From: Kiritimatiellota bacterium
GTDB lineage: Bacteria; Verrucomicrobiota; Lentisphaeria; Victivallales; JAADHT01
DNA length: 13,916 bases
NCBI GenBank assembly: GCA_013151705.1
Contig: JAADHT010000014.1
Location: forward strand, 1-13,916
Direction of reading: 5' to 3'
The notes beneath the pieces are model-generated. The model had not been told where the DNA came from. It did no database searches and saw only the letters and a program-made list of their open reading frames with translations. The translations under genes and the position numbers were made by a program. Numbering within the stretch: position 1 is the stretch's first letter; every line of letters starts with the position of its first letter. Positions 1 to 6,906 of this stretch are shown in pieces.

Positions 1-408
1 TTTCCAAAGGGCGGAATTATTAATGATCCCGTGGAACTTATTGATGTCATGCCTACACTGCTGTCCGTGGCTGGACTTGATATTCCTGATAATGTACATG
101 GTAAAGACCTGGCCCCGCAGATAATTGGTACTTTGAAGGTGCCGCATCGTCCGACATTTTCCGAGATCGATCATTCACGGTCAGTTCTTCCCGCTTTGCG
201 TAAATTCGGCAGCCACCGCGTCATGTGCCGTTCTGATAGATGGAAACTCTCATACTCTCTGGAAGATGCCGGTTATGGTGAAGACGGCAGTTTATATGAT
301 TTGAAGAGCGATCCTTTTGAACTTGTGAATCTGTTCGAGGCTCCTGACTGTCAGGATATAATTAAAAGCTTGAAAAATGAGATTGAACAATGGCAGGAAA
401 TAAGCTGA
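1..408 (+). CDS. Sulfatase, C-terminal part (5' end outside window)
   Basis: The frame is open from the first base to a TGA at 406-408, so only about 135 C-terminal residues of a larger protein are present. The family hydrolyses sulfate esters, often on sulfated polysaccharides. What is visible is the usual C-terminal sulfatase layout: a segment reading ELIDVMPTLLSVAGLDIP followed by HGKDLAP, which is the conserved 'D-l-.PT.l..aG...P....G.dl.p' block. Further on comes an RSDRWKLSY strand and then LYDLKSDPFELVNLF, the typical closing 'LYDL..DP.E..NL' motif. The catalytic N-terminal half, with its C/S-x-P-x-R formylglycine site, lies upstream of the window, so activity cannot be judged. A second, decayed sulfatase follows 43 bases later on the same strand, which suggests a sulfatase cluster. 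The substrate is unknown. The family call is firm. Confidence 0.9.
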   Translation, partial: FPKGGIINDPVELIDVMPTLLSVAGLDIPDNVHGKDLAPQIIGTLKVPHRPTFSEIDHSRSVLPALRKFGSHRVMCRSDRWKLSYSLEDAGYGEDGSLYDLKSDPFELVNLFEAPDCQDIIKSLKNEIEQWQEIS

Positions 409-451
409 AGAATAACTTATCCTTTGATACATACATAAGGAGCATCTCACG

Positions 452-1053
452 ATGTCGGTGAGGGTTTAGTCGAACATGAAAAAAGCACAAAGAGATGTGA
501 GCCACGTGATAAGTTCGCCGAGAACGTCATCACGAAAGAATGTGGTTTTTATCTGTCTTGACCAGCTTGGAGCACAGGCCATTGGCCCGTATGGAAATCG
601 GCTGACGAAAACCCCCAACATGGACCGATTGGCGGCGCGGGGAGTTGTTTTTGACAACTTCTGGTGCGTGTCGCCACTGCGCGGCCCCGGCCCGGTTTTC
701 AATGTTTACGGGCCATATGCCATTCCCGAACCAGCAGGCCAATGCCGCCGCTTCCTGTCAGCATTTTCCGTATCTTGACTATATGGGATAAAAGAATATG
801 ACCGTGGAAAAGTCAATGTTCCGCCACAGGCCCGCTCCGAGATGCCGGTTCCCCTTTCCGTCGCCGCCACGTTTGATCGTGATACTGAATTGAAATTGAA
901 ATAAAGTCAAAAAAAGATTGTTTCTTTCTTTTAGTGGGGAAAGACAAGGGGATTGAATATCCAATCACGCGGAGTACTACAAGTATTCCATTTATTACGC
1001 CGTGGCGTGATGAAATCGAGGAGAATATCCTCCGGCTGAGCCAGAAAGTATGA
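452..1053 (+). pseudogene. Decayed sulfatase pseudogene
   Basis: A formylglycine-type sulfatase can be read only by changing frame. An AAGGAG site (437-442) sits 9 bases before ATG 452, but that frame meets TAG at 467. Reading resumes at ATG 476 in the same frame with an N-terminal sulfatase block (NVVFICLDQLG, then TPNMDRLAARG). At the active site, where C-x-P-x-R is expected, codon 680-682 is CGC (Arg) in place of a likely TGC. A +1 shift falls in the C run at 685-688, after which the homologous text continues in frame 3 (ARFSMFTGHMPFPNQQ) to TAA at 789. A piece with YDRGKVNVPP follows in frame 2 (from about 791), then AEYYKYSIYYAVA in frame 3 (from about 963), then DEIEENILRLSQKV in frame 1 (1009 to TGA 1053). 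Roughly 100-200 middle residues and the whole C-terminal domain are missing. No functional sulfatase can be made from this. Confidence 0.85.
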
Positions 1054-1124
1054 AAATGCAGGCTTGTGGGTTCGTCCCCGATTGCTCCGTTAATTTGTAT
1101 TGCCTTAATGCGAAATTCCCCTCT

Positions 1125-1181
1125 CTAGGTGATAAAACTTTTGTAAAACACCAACAAAACCCAGCGTCAAACTACACCTAG
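1125..1181. repeat. Short inverted repeat, CTAGGTG ... CACCTAG
   Basis: Seven-base arms at 1125-1131 and 1175-1181 are exact reverse complements, separated by 43 A-rich bases. They lie downstream of the minus-strand tRNA-Gln. The sequence could form a long-looped stem, but there is no T-tract. It may be chance or a processing or termination structure. Nothing else was recognised between the sulfatase remnant and the tRNA. Confidence 0.25.
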
Positions 1182-1208
1182 CGGGAAAATGTCGTATGAG
1201 AAGTAAAA

Positions 1209-1282
1209 TGGCAACCCCGCAAGGATTCGAACCTTAACTAAGTGGACCAAAACCACTTGTGCTGCCGTTACACCACGGGGTT
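1209..1282 (-). tRNA. tRNA-Gln (anticodon TTG)
   Basis: Read on the minus strand, the sequence folds into a complete cloverleaf of 74 nt. The acceptor is AACCCCG paired with CGGGGTT, followed by discriminator G and an encoded CCA (1211-1209). The D-arm is GTGT/GCAC, the anticodon stem AGTGG/CCACT with loop TTTTGGT, and the T-arm TAAGG/CCTTG with loop TTCGAAT. The loop places TTG at positions 34-36, so the tRNA reads CAA and, by wobble, CAG. The neighbouring tRNA-Cys is on the other strand, 178 bases away. Confidence 0.95.
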
Positions 1283-1289
1283 GCGAGTC

Positions 1290-1318
1290 TTGTGGAAGCA
1301 AGACGGAGCGGGTATAAT
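1290..1318 (+). promoter_or_regulatory. Candidate sigma70 promoter for tRNA-Cys
   Basis: TTGTGG (1290-1295) and TATAAT (1313-1318) are separated by exactly 17 bases on the plus strand. The -10 matches the consensus fully; the -35 matches at the TTG core. A transcript would start near 1325 and reach tRNA-Cys after a leader of about 135 nt. The complement of the same box reads CTATTATA, so a minus-strand -10 for tRNA-Gln could overlap it, though no convincing minus-strand -35 was seen. Confidence 0.5.
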
Positions 1319-1460
1319 AGTTCGATGTCGAAGCTTTTCCAGCAACCCCATGAACTTTTTTGGAAAGTTTTTGTTTTTTTCATCCTTTGGGTGGAAAAAT
1401 CAATTTTGGTGTCTATATTTCGTGGCTTCGGCAGGACGCTGGCGTTTTGTCGTTTATTGT

Positions 1461-1534
1461 GGCGTGGTGGCCGAGCGGTTAGGCAGTGGTCTGCAAAACC
1501 ATGTACACCGGTTCAATTCCGGTCCACGCCTCCA
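1461..1534 (+). tRNA. tRNA-Cys (anticodon GCA)
   Basis: This is a complete 74-nt cloverleaf. The acceptor is GGCGTGG/CCACGCC with discriminator T and an encoded CCA (1532-1534). The D-arm is GCC/GGC around GAGCGGTTA, the anticodon stem GTGGT/ACCAT with loop CTGCAAA, and the T-arm ACCGG/CCGGT with loop TTCAATT. The anticodon GCA decodes both Cys codons. Confidence 0.96.
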
Positions 1535-1639
1535 ATTTCCTCCCGCTTGCTCACATCGTCCCATTGGGCCCATAAGGCCTGTTTAGCCCATTCCCAAGCT
1601 CCATCCAATCTCTGTGACGATTGCCTTACGCCTTACGAA

Positions 1640-1754
1640 GATGGGCGGGCGGGGACGCTCCGCCCTACTACGTCTCATGCCATGCGAGATGGGCGGGCGG
1701 GGGCGCCCCTCCATAGGTTTACGCGCCGCGGCGTGCGGGTAAACTCCGCCCTAC
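1640..1754. repeat. G+C-rich intergenic repeat cluster
   Basis: The 15-mer GATGGGCGGGCGGGG occurs exactly at 1640-1654 and 1688-1702. The 11-mer CTCCGCCCTAC occurs exactly at 1658-1668 and 1744-1754. Within the first unit, GGGCGG (1647-1652) can pair with CCGCCC (1660-1665), giving a 6-bp stem over a 7-base loop. The second unit is a diverged version of the first. The composition differs sharply from the flanks. A similar CCGCCC/GGGCGG hairpin follows the AraC gene at 9696-9710, so this may be a dispersed palindromic element family of the genome. Confidence 0.6.
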
Positions 1755-1831
1755 GAATCACGAATCACAGCGGTTGAACATCCGGCTTACGCGTATAAGT
1801 TATACTGTATGGATAACGGCGCGCATTTCGA

Positions 1832-1840
1832 AAAGGAGGT
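1832..1840 (+). promoter_or_regulatory. Strong ribosome binding site fixing the PfkB start at 1847
   Basis: AAAGGAGGT is close to the full anti-Shine-Dalgarno complement. It lies 6 bases before ATG 1847 but directly abuts an in-frame TTG at 1841, so ATG 1847 is the start. Confidence 0.8.
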
Positions 1841-1846
1841 TTGGAA

Positions 1847-2974
1847 ATGACAAGAAAATACGACATCGTGGTGGCTGGACACGCTTGTATTGATTTGATT
1901 CCCGAATTCAACAGTGGTGGAAAAGAGATAACCGATGTACTATCGCCGGGCAAACTCGTGGATGTCGGCTCGATGACCACCGCCACCGGGGGAGCTGTCT
2001 CGAATACCGGCGGCGCCTTGAACTTATTTGGTTTCAAAACCGTTTTCGTCAGTCGCGTCGGCCGCGACATCCTCGGAGACGCGCTTATTTCCATCTTGAA
2101 GGAGCGCGGTTGCGACACGGCGCATATGAGCGTTTCAGAATCGGATCCCACCTCATACTCGGTCGTTATCAACGTTCCGGGAATCGACAGGATTTTTCTT
2201 CATTGTCCGGGCGCTAACGACGTGTTCGACATATCCGACATCCCATTCGACGTTTTGGAGGAGTCCCGCATATTTCATTTCGGCTATCCTCCATTGATGA
2301 GAGGAATGTTCGAGGACGGAGGAGAGTGTATGAAGTCCATCTTCGAGCGCGCCAAAAAAACGGGCGTCACGACATCTTTGGATATGGCGAGGCCTGATCC
2401 GAATTCCCCCGCCGGAAAAGTCGATTGGCTCTCTTTCCTGCGGAAGGTATTGCCTTTCGTTGATGTGTTCCTCCCTAGTCTGGATGAATTGATATATATG
2501 ATCGATAGAGACCGTTTCGACTCTTTCGACGCCGCAACGGCCGAAGGCTCGTCGTTGGGCGATTTGACCGAAGCGGATCTCGCGGATCTCGCGGATAAAC
2601 TTATCGGAATGGGAGTGGCTGTTGTTGGCTTGAAGCTAGGAGATTCCGGTTTCTATGTGCACACCACATCTGACAAAACCCGATTCGCCAACGGCGGATT
2701 TGGAGCCGCCGCTCCCGCCGAACTGGATGATTGGCTTGGAGTCAGGCTGCTCGAACATTGTTTCAAAGTCGATTTGGTGGGAGCCACTGGAGCCGGAGAT
2801 TGTACCATCGCCGGGTTCCTCGCGGGAATCCTCGAGGGGCAAACTCCTTCCGAAGCCGCGGTCTCAGCCGTCGCCGCCGGCGCTTGCAACGTGGAGAAAG
2901 CCGACTCTTTGAGCGGAATTCCGTCTTGGGACTCCTTGATGGGCAGAATCGACGCGGGATGGGAGAAGTTGTGA
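1847..2974 (+). CDS. PfkB/ribokinase-family carbohydrate kinase
   Basis: This 375-residue protein should transfer phosphate from ATP to a sugar or nucleoside in the cytoplasm; the substrate cannot be told from sequence. The N-terminal family pattern is present (VAGHACIDLIP near residue 9, then TGGAVSNTGGALNLFGF near 47-64 with the Gly-rich substrate loop, then VSRVGRD). The C-terminal ATP/anion-hole signature GATGAGD is at 312-318, with Asp318 as the expected catalytic base. Between about 225 and 310 the chain carries extra acidic and Ala-rich stretches, including a tandem ADLADLAD, that lengthen it beyond a typical ribokinase of about 310 residues. Its stop overlaps the glmM start by ATGA, so the two are probably translationally coupled. 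That makes an amino-sugar or cell-wall-sugar substrate attractive, but this is inference only. Confidence 0.9.
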   Translation: MTRKYDIVVAGHACIDLIPEFNSGGKEITDVLSPGKLVDVGSMTTATGGAVSNTGGALNLFGFKTVFVSRVGRDILGDALISILKERGCDTAHMSVSESDPTSYSVVINVPGIDRIFLHCPGANDVFDISDIPFDVLEESRIFHFGYPPLMRGMFEDGGECMKSIFERAKKTGVTTSLDMARPDPNSPAGKVDWLSFLRKVLPFVDVFLPSLDELIYMIDRDRFDSFDAATAEGSSLGDLTEADLADLADKLIGMGVAVVGLKLGDSGFYVHTTSDKTRFANGGFGAAAPAELDDWLGVRLLEHCFKVDLVGATGAGDCTIAGFLAGILEGQTPSEAAVSAVAAGACNVEKADSLSGIPSWDSLMGRIDAGWEKL

Positions 2975-4326
2975 TGGAAAAACTATTTGGAACCGATGGA
3001 ATAAGAGGTAAAGCCAACACTTATCCGATAACTCCGGAGGTGGCGTTGCAACTAGGCAAGGCCATAGCGCATGTTTTTGGCGCGGGCGGGCACGGATCCG
3101 CTAAAGCCGTTCTCGGCAAGGATACTAGATTGTCCGGATATATGATAGAGACGGCTCTGACGAGCGGATTGGTCAGCATGGGGATGGATGTGCTTTCGGT
3201 TGGCCCGATGCCCACGCCCGCCATCGCCCATTTGACGAAGTCCATGTGCGCCGCCTGCGGTATAATGATAACCGCTTCGCATAATCCCTCCGACGACAAC
3301 GGGATAAAAGTGTTCGACTCCAATGGATTCAAATTGCCGGATTCGATGGAGGAGGATATTGAAAGGCATATTTTGGGCGGGGAGATCAACAGCGCGCATA
3401 TCAGCACTTCCCTTTTGGGAAAGGCGTACAGGATGGACGACGCGGTGGGGCGGTATATAGCCTTCGCCAAAGCGTCCATAGACAACCGGAGCTTGAAAGG
3501 CGTTAAAATCGTTTTGGACTGCGCTAACGGCGCGGCGTATAAAATAGCGCCTCTCATTTTCAAAGAGCTCGGGGTGGAGGTCGTTGAAACAGGTGTGGTT
3601 CCGGATGGTTTCAACATCAACGAGAATTGCGGCGCTACCCATACGGAGGAACTGAGCGAGTTTGTCAGGGGTTGCGGCGCCGACATAGGCGTGGCCTTGG
3701 ACGGAGACGCCGACAGGGTTATTTTCTGCGACGAGAGCGGCAGCGTGGTCAATGGCGATAGAATCATCGGCATCTGCGCTATGGACTACAAGGAGCGCGG
3801 ACGGCTGATGAACGACACTGTCGTGGTGACGAGCATGAGCAATCTCGGCCTGGTCGAGGCGTTGGAGCGCTCCGGAATAAAAACCGAGTTCACCGATGTC
3901 GGCGACCGCTACGTGATAGACAGAATGCGTGAGAAAGGTTTCAATATCGGGGGCGAGCAGTCCGGGCACATAATTTTCATGGACCATGTAACCACCGGCG
4001 ATGGAATCATCACTGCTTTGCATCTCATTTCGCACATGCTTGAGAAAAACAGCCCCCTCTCCGAACTCGCCGGGTTTATGACCGAGTTTCCTCAGAAGTT
4101 GACGAACATTCAAGTTTCCGCGAAGCCGCCGATATCGGAATTGCCTGAACTTGAACAGCTCGTTTCCGAATGTGAATCCCGCTTGGCTTCATCCGGGAGA
4201 GTGATAGTCAGGTATTCCGGAACGGAGAATAAAATGAGGATTCTTCTAGAGGCACGGGACGCCGCTCTAGTTGACGAGTGGTCCGCGAAATTCGCGGAAA
4301 CGGTGAGTAGTCTGATAGGCGTTTGA
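2974..4326 (+). CDS. glmM: Phosphoglucosamine mutase
   Basis: GlmM interconverts glucosamine-6-phosphate and glucosamine-1-phosphate, feeding UDP-GlcNAc and so peptidoglycan. The protein is 450 residues, the usual length for the family. It opens with the characteristic LFGTDGIRGKAN. The phosphoserine loop TASHNPSDDNG places the catalytic serine at residue 102. The Mg-binding loop DGDADR is at 243-248, the sugar-binding loop GEQSGH (typical of GlmM rather than phosphomannomutase) at 327-332, and the phosphate-binding RYSGTE at 403-408. ATG 2974 overlaps the upstream stop, with GGGAG at 2961-2965 as a ribosome site; an in-frame GTG at 2971 is the only nearby alternative. All catalytic motifs are intact. 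Confidence 0.96.
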   Translation: MEKLFGTDGIRGKANTYPITPEVALQLGKAIAHVFGAGGHGSAKAVLGKDTRLSGYMIETALTSGLVSMGMDVLSVGPMPTPAIAHLTKSMCAACGIMITASHNPSDDNGIKVFDSNGFKLPDSMEEDIERHILGGEINSAHISTSLLGKAYRMDDAVGRYIAFAKASIDNRSLKGVKIVLDCANGAAYKIAPLIFKELGVEVVETGVVPDGFNINENCGATHTEELSEFVRGCGADIGVALDGDADRVIFCDESGSVVNGDRIIGICAMDYKERGRLMNDTVVVTSMSNLGLVEALERSGIKTEFTDVGDRYVIDRMREKGFNIGGEQSGHIIFMDHVTTGDGIITALHLISHMLEKNSPLSELAGFMTEFPQKLTNIQVSAKPPISELPELEQLVSECESRLASSGRVIVRYSGTENKMRILLEARDAALVDEWSAKFAETVSSLIGV

Positions 4327-4373
4327 GTCTGGACCTTGGAATATTCAGCATTACAAACATTCAACTTTTAAAC

Positions 4374-5726
4374 ATGGAACATCGAAAATTTAAAATAGCC
4401 TCCGATATTTTCCGGAGAGTGCTGGTTTTGGGGTTGGGCGCGAGCGGCCGGGCGGCCGCGAAACTCGCGGTCGCCAGAGATTTCGAGGTGTCGGGAGTTG
4501 ACGAGTCGAAGAAAATCGACACCGAGGGATTGGATAAAGTCGCGATTCTCGCGGATTGGAGTCCAAGTGATTCCCTTCCGGAGTGTGATCTGATCGTTGT
4601 AAGCCCGGGAATCGCTCCCGGTTCGCCGCTGGGGCTTTCCGCGGCGGCTTCCGGCGCTCCGGTCGTTGGAGAATTGGAGTTCGCCTCATATTTCGTCGAA
4701 TCTCCGATTTTGGCGGTAACCGGAACCAACGGGAAAACCACAACTACCGAGATGACTCAATTCATCCTCGGCGACACTGCCGTCGTCGCCGGAAACATAG
4801 GGAAGCCATTGAGTGAAGTCGCCTTGGATGAATGGCGGGGGACGGTTGTCGTTGAGGCGAGTTCATTTCAACTCGAAAGCGTTGTCGGATTCTCCCCAAT
4901 CGCCGCGGCTTTGCTGAATACCGCTTCCGACCATATGGACCGATATTCCGATTTTCAAGCCTACGTTTCCGCGAAATTCGCGGTTTTCAACAATATCGCA
5001 AACGCCTCGAATTGCGTCCTCAATTTCTTGTCGCTCGACCATTGGGGGGCGCGTTTCGGAAATGCGAGCGCTCCTACAACTTTCTCGGCGGTCGAAAACG
5101 CCGCCGACGCGTTCTTCGACGGTTCCGCCGTCTTCTTCAAAACAATTCCGACACCTCCGGTCGATTTGGCGAATTCGCGGTTGAACACCAGCCACAACGT
5201 CGAGAATTTCATGGCCGCCGTGCTACTGGCATCCAGAATTTTGGAGTCTGACGCTTTGTCTGCCGGCATCGATACGCTTCTCCGCGATTTCCGTTTGGGC
5301 GCGCATCGACAGGAGCTCGTGGCGGAATTCGACGGAGTGCGGTACGTCAATGATTCAAAAGCCACCAATCCGCACGCTCTTTTCGCGGCTTTGGACGTTT
5401 TCGGCGGCGAAGGCAATATACTGCTCATTGCTGGAGGCTTGGACAAAAACATGGATTTCTCCATATCGAAACGACATTCCAAGGCTATTCGCACAGCGTT
5501 TCTCATCGGCGAGGCGGCCTCTAAAATCGGGGATGCATGGGGGAGAATTGGTGTCGATTGCAGGTTTTCAGCCTCTTTCGAGACGGCGGTTCGAAACGCT
5601 ATGCGGTCGGCGGTCGAAGGTGATGTCGTTTTGCTCGCTCCGGGTTGCGCGAGCATGGATATGTTCGCCAACTATAAGGAGCGCGGAGATTTTTTTAGAA
5701 AAATTATGCTTCAAACACCGTTTTGA
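4374..5726 (+). CDS. murD: UDP-N-acetylmuramoylalanine--D-glutamate ligase
   Basis: MurD adds D-glutamate to UDP-MurNAc-L-alanine using ATP, a cytoplasmic step of peptidoglycan synthesis. From ATG 4374 the protein has 450 residues. It shows the N-terminal nucleotide-sugar-binding VLVLGLGASGRAAA (17-30), the ATP P-loop GTNGKTTTT (117-125), EASSFQLE (161-168), DHMDRY (186-191), NDSKATNPHA in the C-terminal domain (326-335) and the closing APGCASMDMFANYKERGDFF. All expected motifs are present. The start is uncertain. ATG 4374 gives a normal N-terminus but lacks a Shine-Dalgarno site, while an in-frame TTG at 4323 overlaps the glmM stop (TTGA) and would add 17 residues. The gene follows glmM closely, so the two plausibly share a transcript. 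Confidence 0.95.
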   Translation: MEHRKFKIASDIFRRVLVLGLGASGRAAAKLAVARDFEVSGVDESKKIDTEGLDKVAILADWSPSDSLPECDLIVVSPGIAPGSPLGLSAAASGAPVVGELEFASYFVESPILAVTGTNGKTTTTEMTQFILGDTAVVAGNIGKPLSEVALDEWRGTVVVEASSFQLESVVGFSPIAAALLNTASDHMDRYSDFQAYVSAKFAVFNNIANASNCVLNFLSLDHWGARFGNASAPTTFSAVENAADAFFDGSAVFFKTIPTPPVDLANSRLNTSHNVENFMAAVLLASRILESDALSAGIDTLLRDFRLGAHRQELVAEFDGVRYVNDSKATNPHALFAALDVFGGEGNILLIAGGLDKNMDFSISKRHSKAIRTAFLIGEAASKIGDAWGRIGVDCRFSASFETAVRNAMRSAVEGDVVLLAPGCASMDMFANYKERGDFFRKIMLQTPF

Positions 5727-5730
5727 CGTG

Positions 5731-5758
5731 TTGACATTGCTGTTTTTCAAACTATACT
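5731..5758 (+). promoter_or_regulatory. Near-consensus sigma70 promoter before the LysM lipoprotein
   Basis: TTGACA (5731-5736, full match) and TATACT (5753-5758, five of six) are 16 bases apart, starting 5 bases after the murD stop. Transcription would begin near 5765, about 50 bases before ATG 5818. The murD stop is not followed by a terminator hairpin, so read-through from upstream would also reach this gene. Confidence 0.75.
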
Positions 5759-5817
5759 TCAGTATCGTTCCGCATTGCCAAGGTCGAAAAACAGTGAATC
5801 TTCGGAGGTTGTCAACA

Positions 5818-6897
5818 ATGAGATACAGTTTCTTGCCGTTTTCACTAGCAGGCTTGTTTCTTTTCACAGTTGTCGGTTGCGTCAACCAGCCTTTGCTGTT
5901 GAGGAATCGTCCGAATGTGCCACCACCGTTGCTGGCGCCTTCTTCACAGTCCGTTGACGGGGACTCCTATAATACAGTCGTTGAACAGGTGCCTGAAACC
6001 CTTGTTCTACCTGTTCCCGTGATAAAAGCTCCACCAATCACATATACCGTCGTCAAACGCGACTCCTTCTGGAAAATCGCCAGAAAGTTCGGCGTCGACA
6101 AAAGCGAGCTGGCGGCCTGCAACAATATGTCGTTGGACAAGCCTTTGAAGGTCGGTGTGGTATTGGTGATCCCTCCAGGCGCCGTGAAAGGCGGAAAGAC
6201 GAAAACTTTTTCATCCACCTGGAAAACCAAGTCGGTTGTTCGGAGTGGAAAAACAAAGCCGGTTTCCAGCGTCGAACGCGGCGGCGGAGCGCCGGCGCCA
6301 AATGACGGGACCTACGTTGTGCGTCCAAAGGATTCGATTTGGAAGATATCCAGGCGCTTTGGCTTGACGACCAAGGAATTGGTGGCCGCCAATGACCTCG
6401 ATCCGAGAAAACCCATCAAGCCCGGGATGAAACTGATAATTCCCGAAGGAAAGGATGATGCTTCGACCAAGGGGCGCGACACGACGTCAAATTCCGAACA
6501 AACCGCTCCGGAGAACTCATCTTCCGTTCCTGAAGCTGATTCCGCTTCGAATAGCGTTTCAGATATGAAGACTGTTGATGAAACCGACTCCTCCGACGGA
6601 AAGAATTTGCTTGATGACGCTGTTGAATCGGTGGAATCCAAGAAGAGCAATGACGCTAAAAAGAAAAAAAGTATCGATGATATCCTTGATGAATTGGATT
6701 CCTCCTCGGTGGACGTCAACCGTTCGTCGGAGTTGCCCGGCGCTCCCTATACCGAGGAGGTGATTCCCAACGAGACTCTTCAGGAGATCGCGGACCGCAA
6801 CGGATGCACCGTGGAGGAGATTCTCAAGGCTAATCCCAATATCAAGTCGGAAGATGACGTGAAGCCGTTCACGTCGATTATAATTCCCAAAAAATGA
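5818..6897 (+). CDS. LysM-domain lipoprotein (three LysM repeats)
   Basis: This 359-residue protein is predicted to be exported and lipid-anchored. It has a short N-terminus, a hydrophobic stretch (about 5-18) and a lipobox ending VVGC, with Cys21 as the acylation site. LysM domains bind N-acetylglucosamine-containing glycans such as peptidoglycan. LysM1 is at about 75-120 (YTVVKRDSFWKIARKFG...LVIPPG), LysM2 at about 165-211 (YVVRPKDSIWKISRRFG...LIIPEG) and LysM3 at about 311-357 (YTEEVIPNETLQEIADRNG...IIIPKK). LysM1 and LysM2 are alike, while LysM3 is diverged. Between LysM2 and LysM3 lies a roughly 100-residue acidic, Ser/Asp/Lys-rich linker. No catalytic domain is visible, so it is more likely a wall-binding or scaffolding protein than an enzyme. 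The start is fixed by GGAGG at 5804-5808. It has its own promoter and sits next to peptidoglycan precursor genes. Confidence 0.9.
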   Translation: MRYSFLPFSLAGLFLFTVVGCVNQPLLLRNRPNVPPPLLAPSSQSVDGDSYNTVVEQVPETLVLPVPVIKAPPITYTVVKRDSFWKIARKFGVDKSELAACNNMSLDKPLKVGVVLVIPPGAVKGGKTKTFSSTWKTKSVVRSGKTKPVSSVERGGGAPAPNDGTYVVRPKDSIWKISRRFGLTTKELVAANDLDPRKPIKPGMKLIIPEGKDDASTKGRDTTSNSEQTAPENSSSVPEADSASNSVSDMKTVDETDSSDGKNLLDDAVESVESKKSNDAKKKKSIDDILDELDSSSVDVNRSSELPGAPYTEEVIPNETLQEIADRNGCTVEEILKANPNIKSEDDVKPFTSIIIPKK

Positions 6898-6906
6898 GGT
6901 GTAATT

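Larger units (their letters stand above)
1535..1846. other. Gene-free stretch between tRNA-Cys and the kinase operon
   Basis: These 312 bases hold no convincing gene. Frames open here run straight through the tRNA and show no family features. The content is the G+C-rich repeat cluster at 1640-1754, a small tandem repeat (ACGAATC twice, 1753-1766) and the leader of the next gene. In the leader, TATAAG (1794-1799) and TATACT (1801-1806) are possible -10 boxes. The only upstream TTGAAC (1774-1779) is spaced poorly for either (14 and 21 bases), so no promoter is called. A clear terminator for tRNA-Cys was not found. Confidence 0.6.

Noticed and set aside
1640..1710. Possible CRISPR-like repeat pair
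   Set aside because: Only two copies, with a diverged second unit, no regular spacer series and no cas genes nearby.
1242..1777. Two overlapping plus-strand open frames of 114 and 172 codons
   Set aside because: They run through tRNA genes and the G+C-rich repeats, show no ribosome site and have no protein-family features.
2731..2973. Upstream extension of the glmM frame inside the PfkB gene
   Set aside because: The extra 81 codons are out-of-frame PfkB sequence. The family N-terminus begins exactly at 2974.
3021..4113. Long minus-strand frames (250 and 353 codons) opposite glmM
   Set aside because: They are antisense to a gene with every GlmM motif intact. The translations have no domain pattern and arise from its codon bias.
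4961..5671. Minus-strand frame of 236 codons opposite murD
   Set aside because: It is antisense to a complete murD, with a low-complexity Ser/Ala-rich translation and no ribosome site.
5724..5760. Terminator after murD
   Set aside because: No inverted repeat followed by a T-run was found; the TTTTT at 5742-5746 is promoter spacer sequence.
5350..5817. Upstream extension of the LysM lipoprotein frame into murD
   Set aside because: It would bury the signal peptide and lipobox inside the chain. ATG 5818 has GGAGG and its own promoter.
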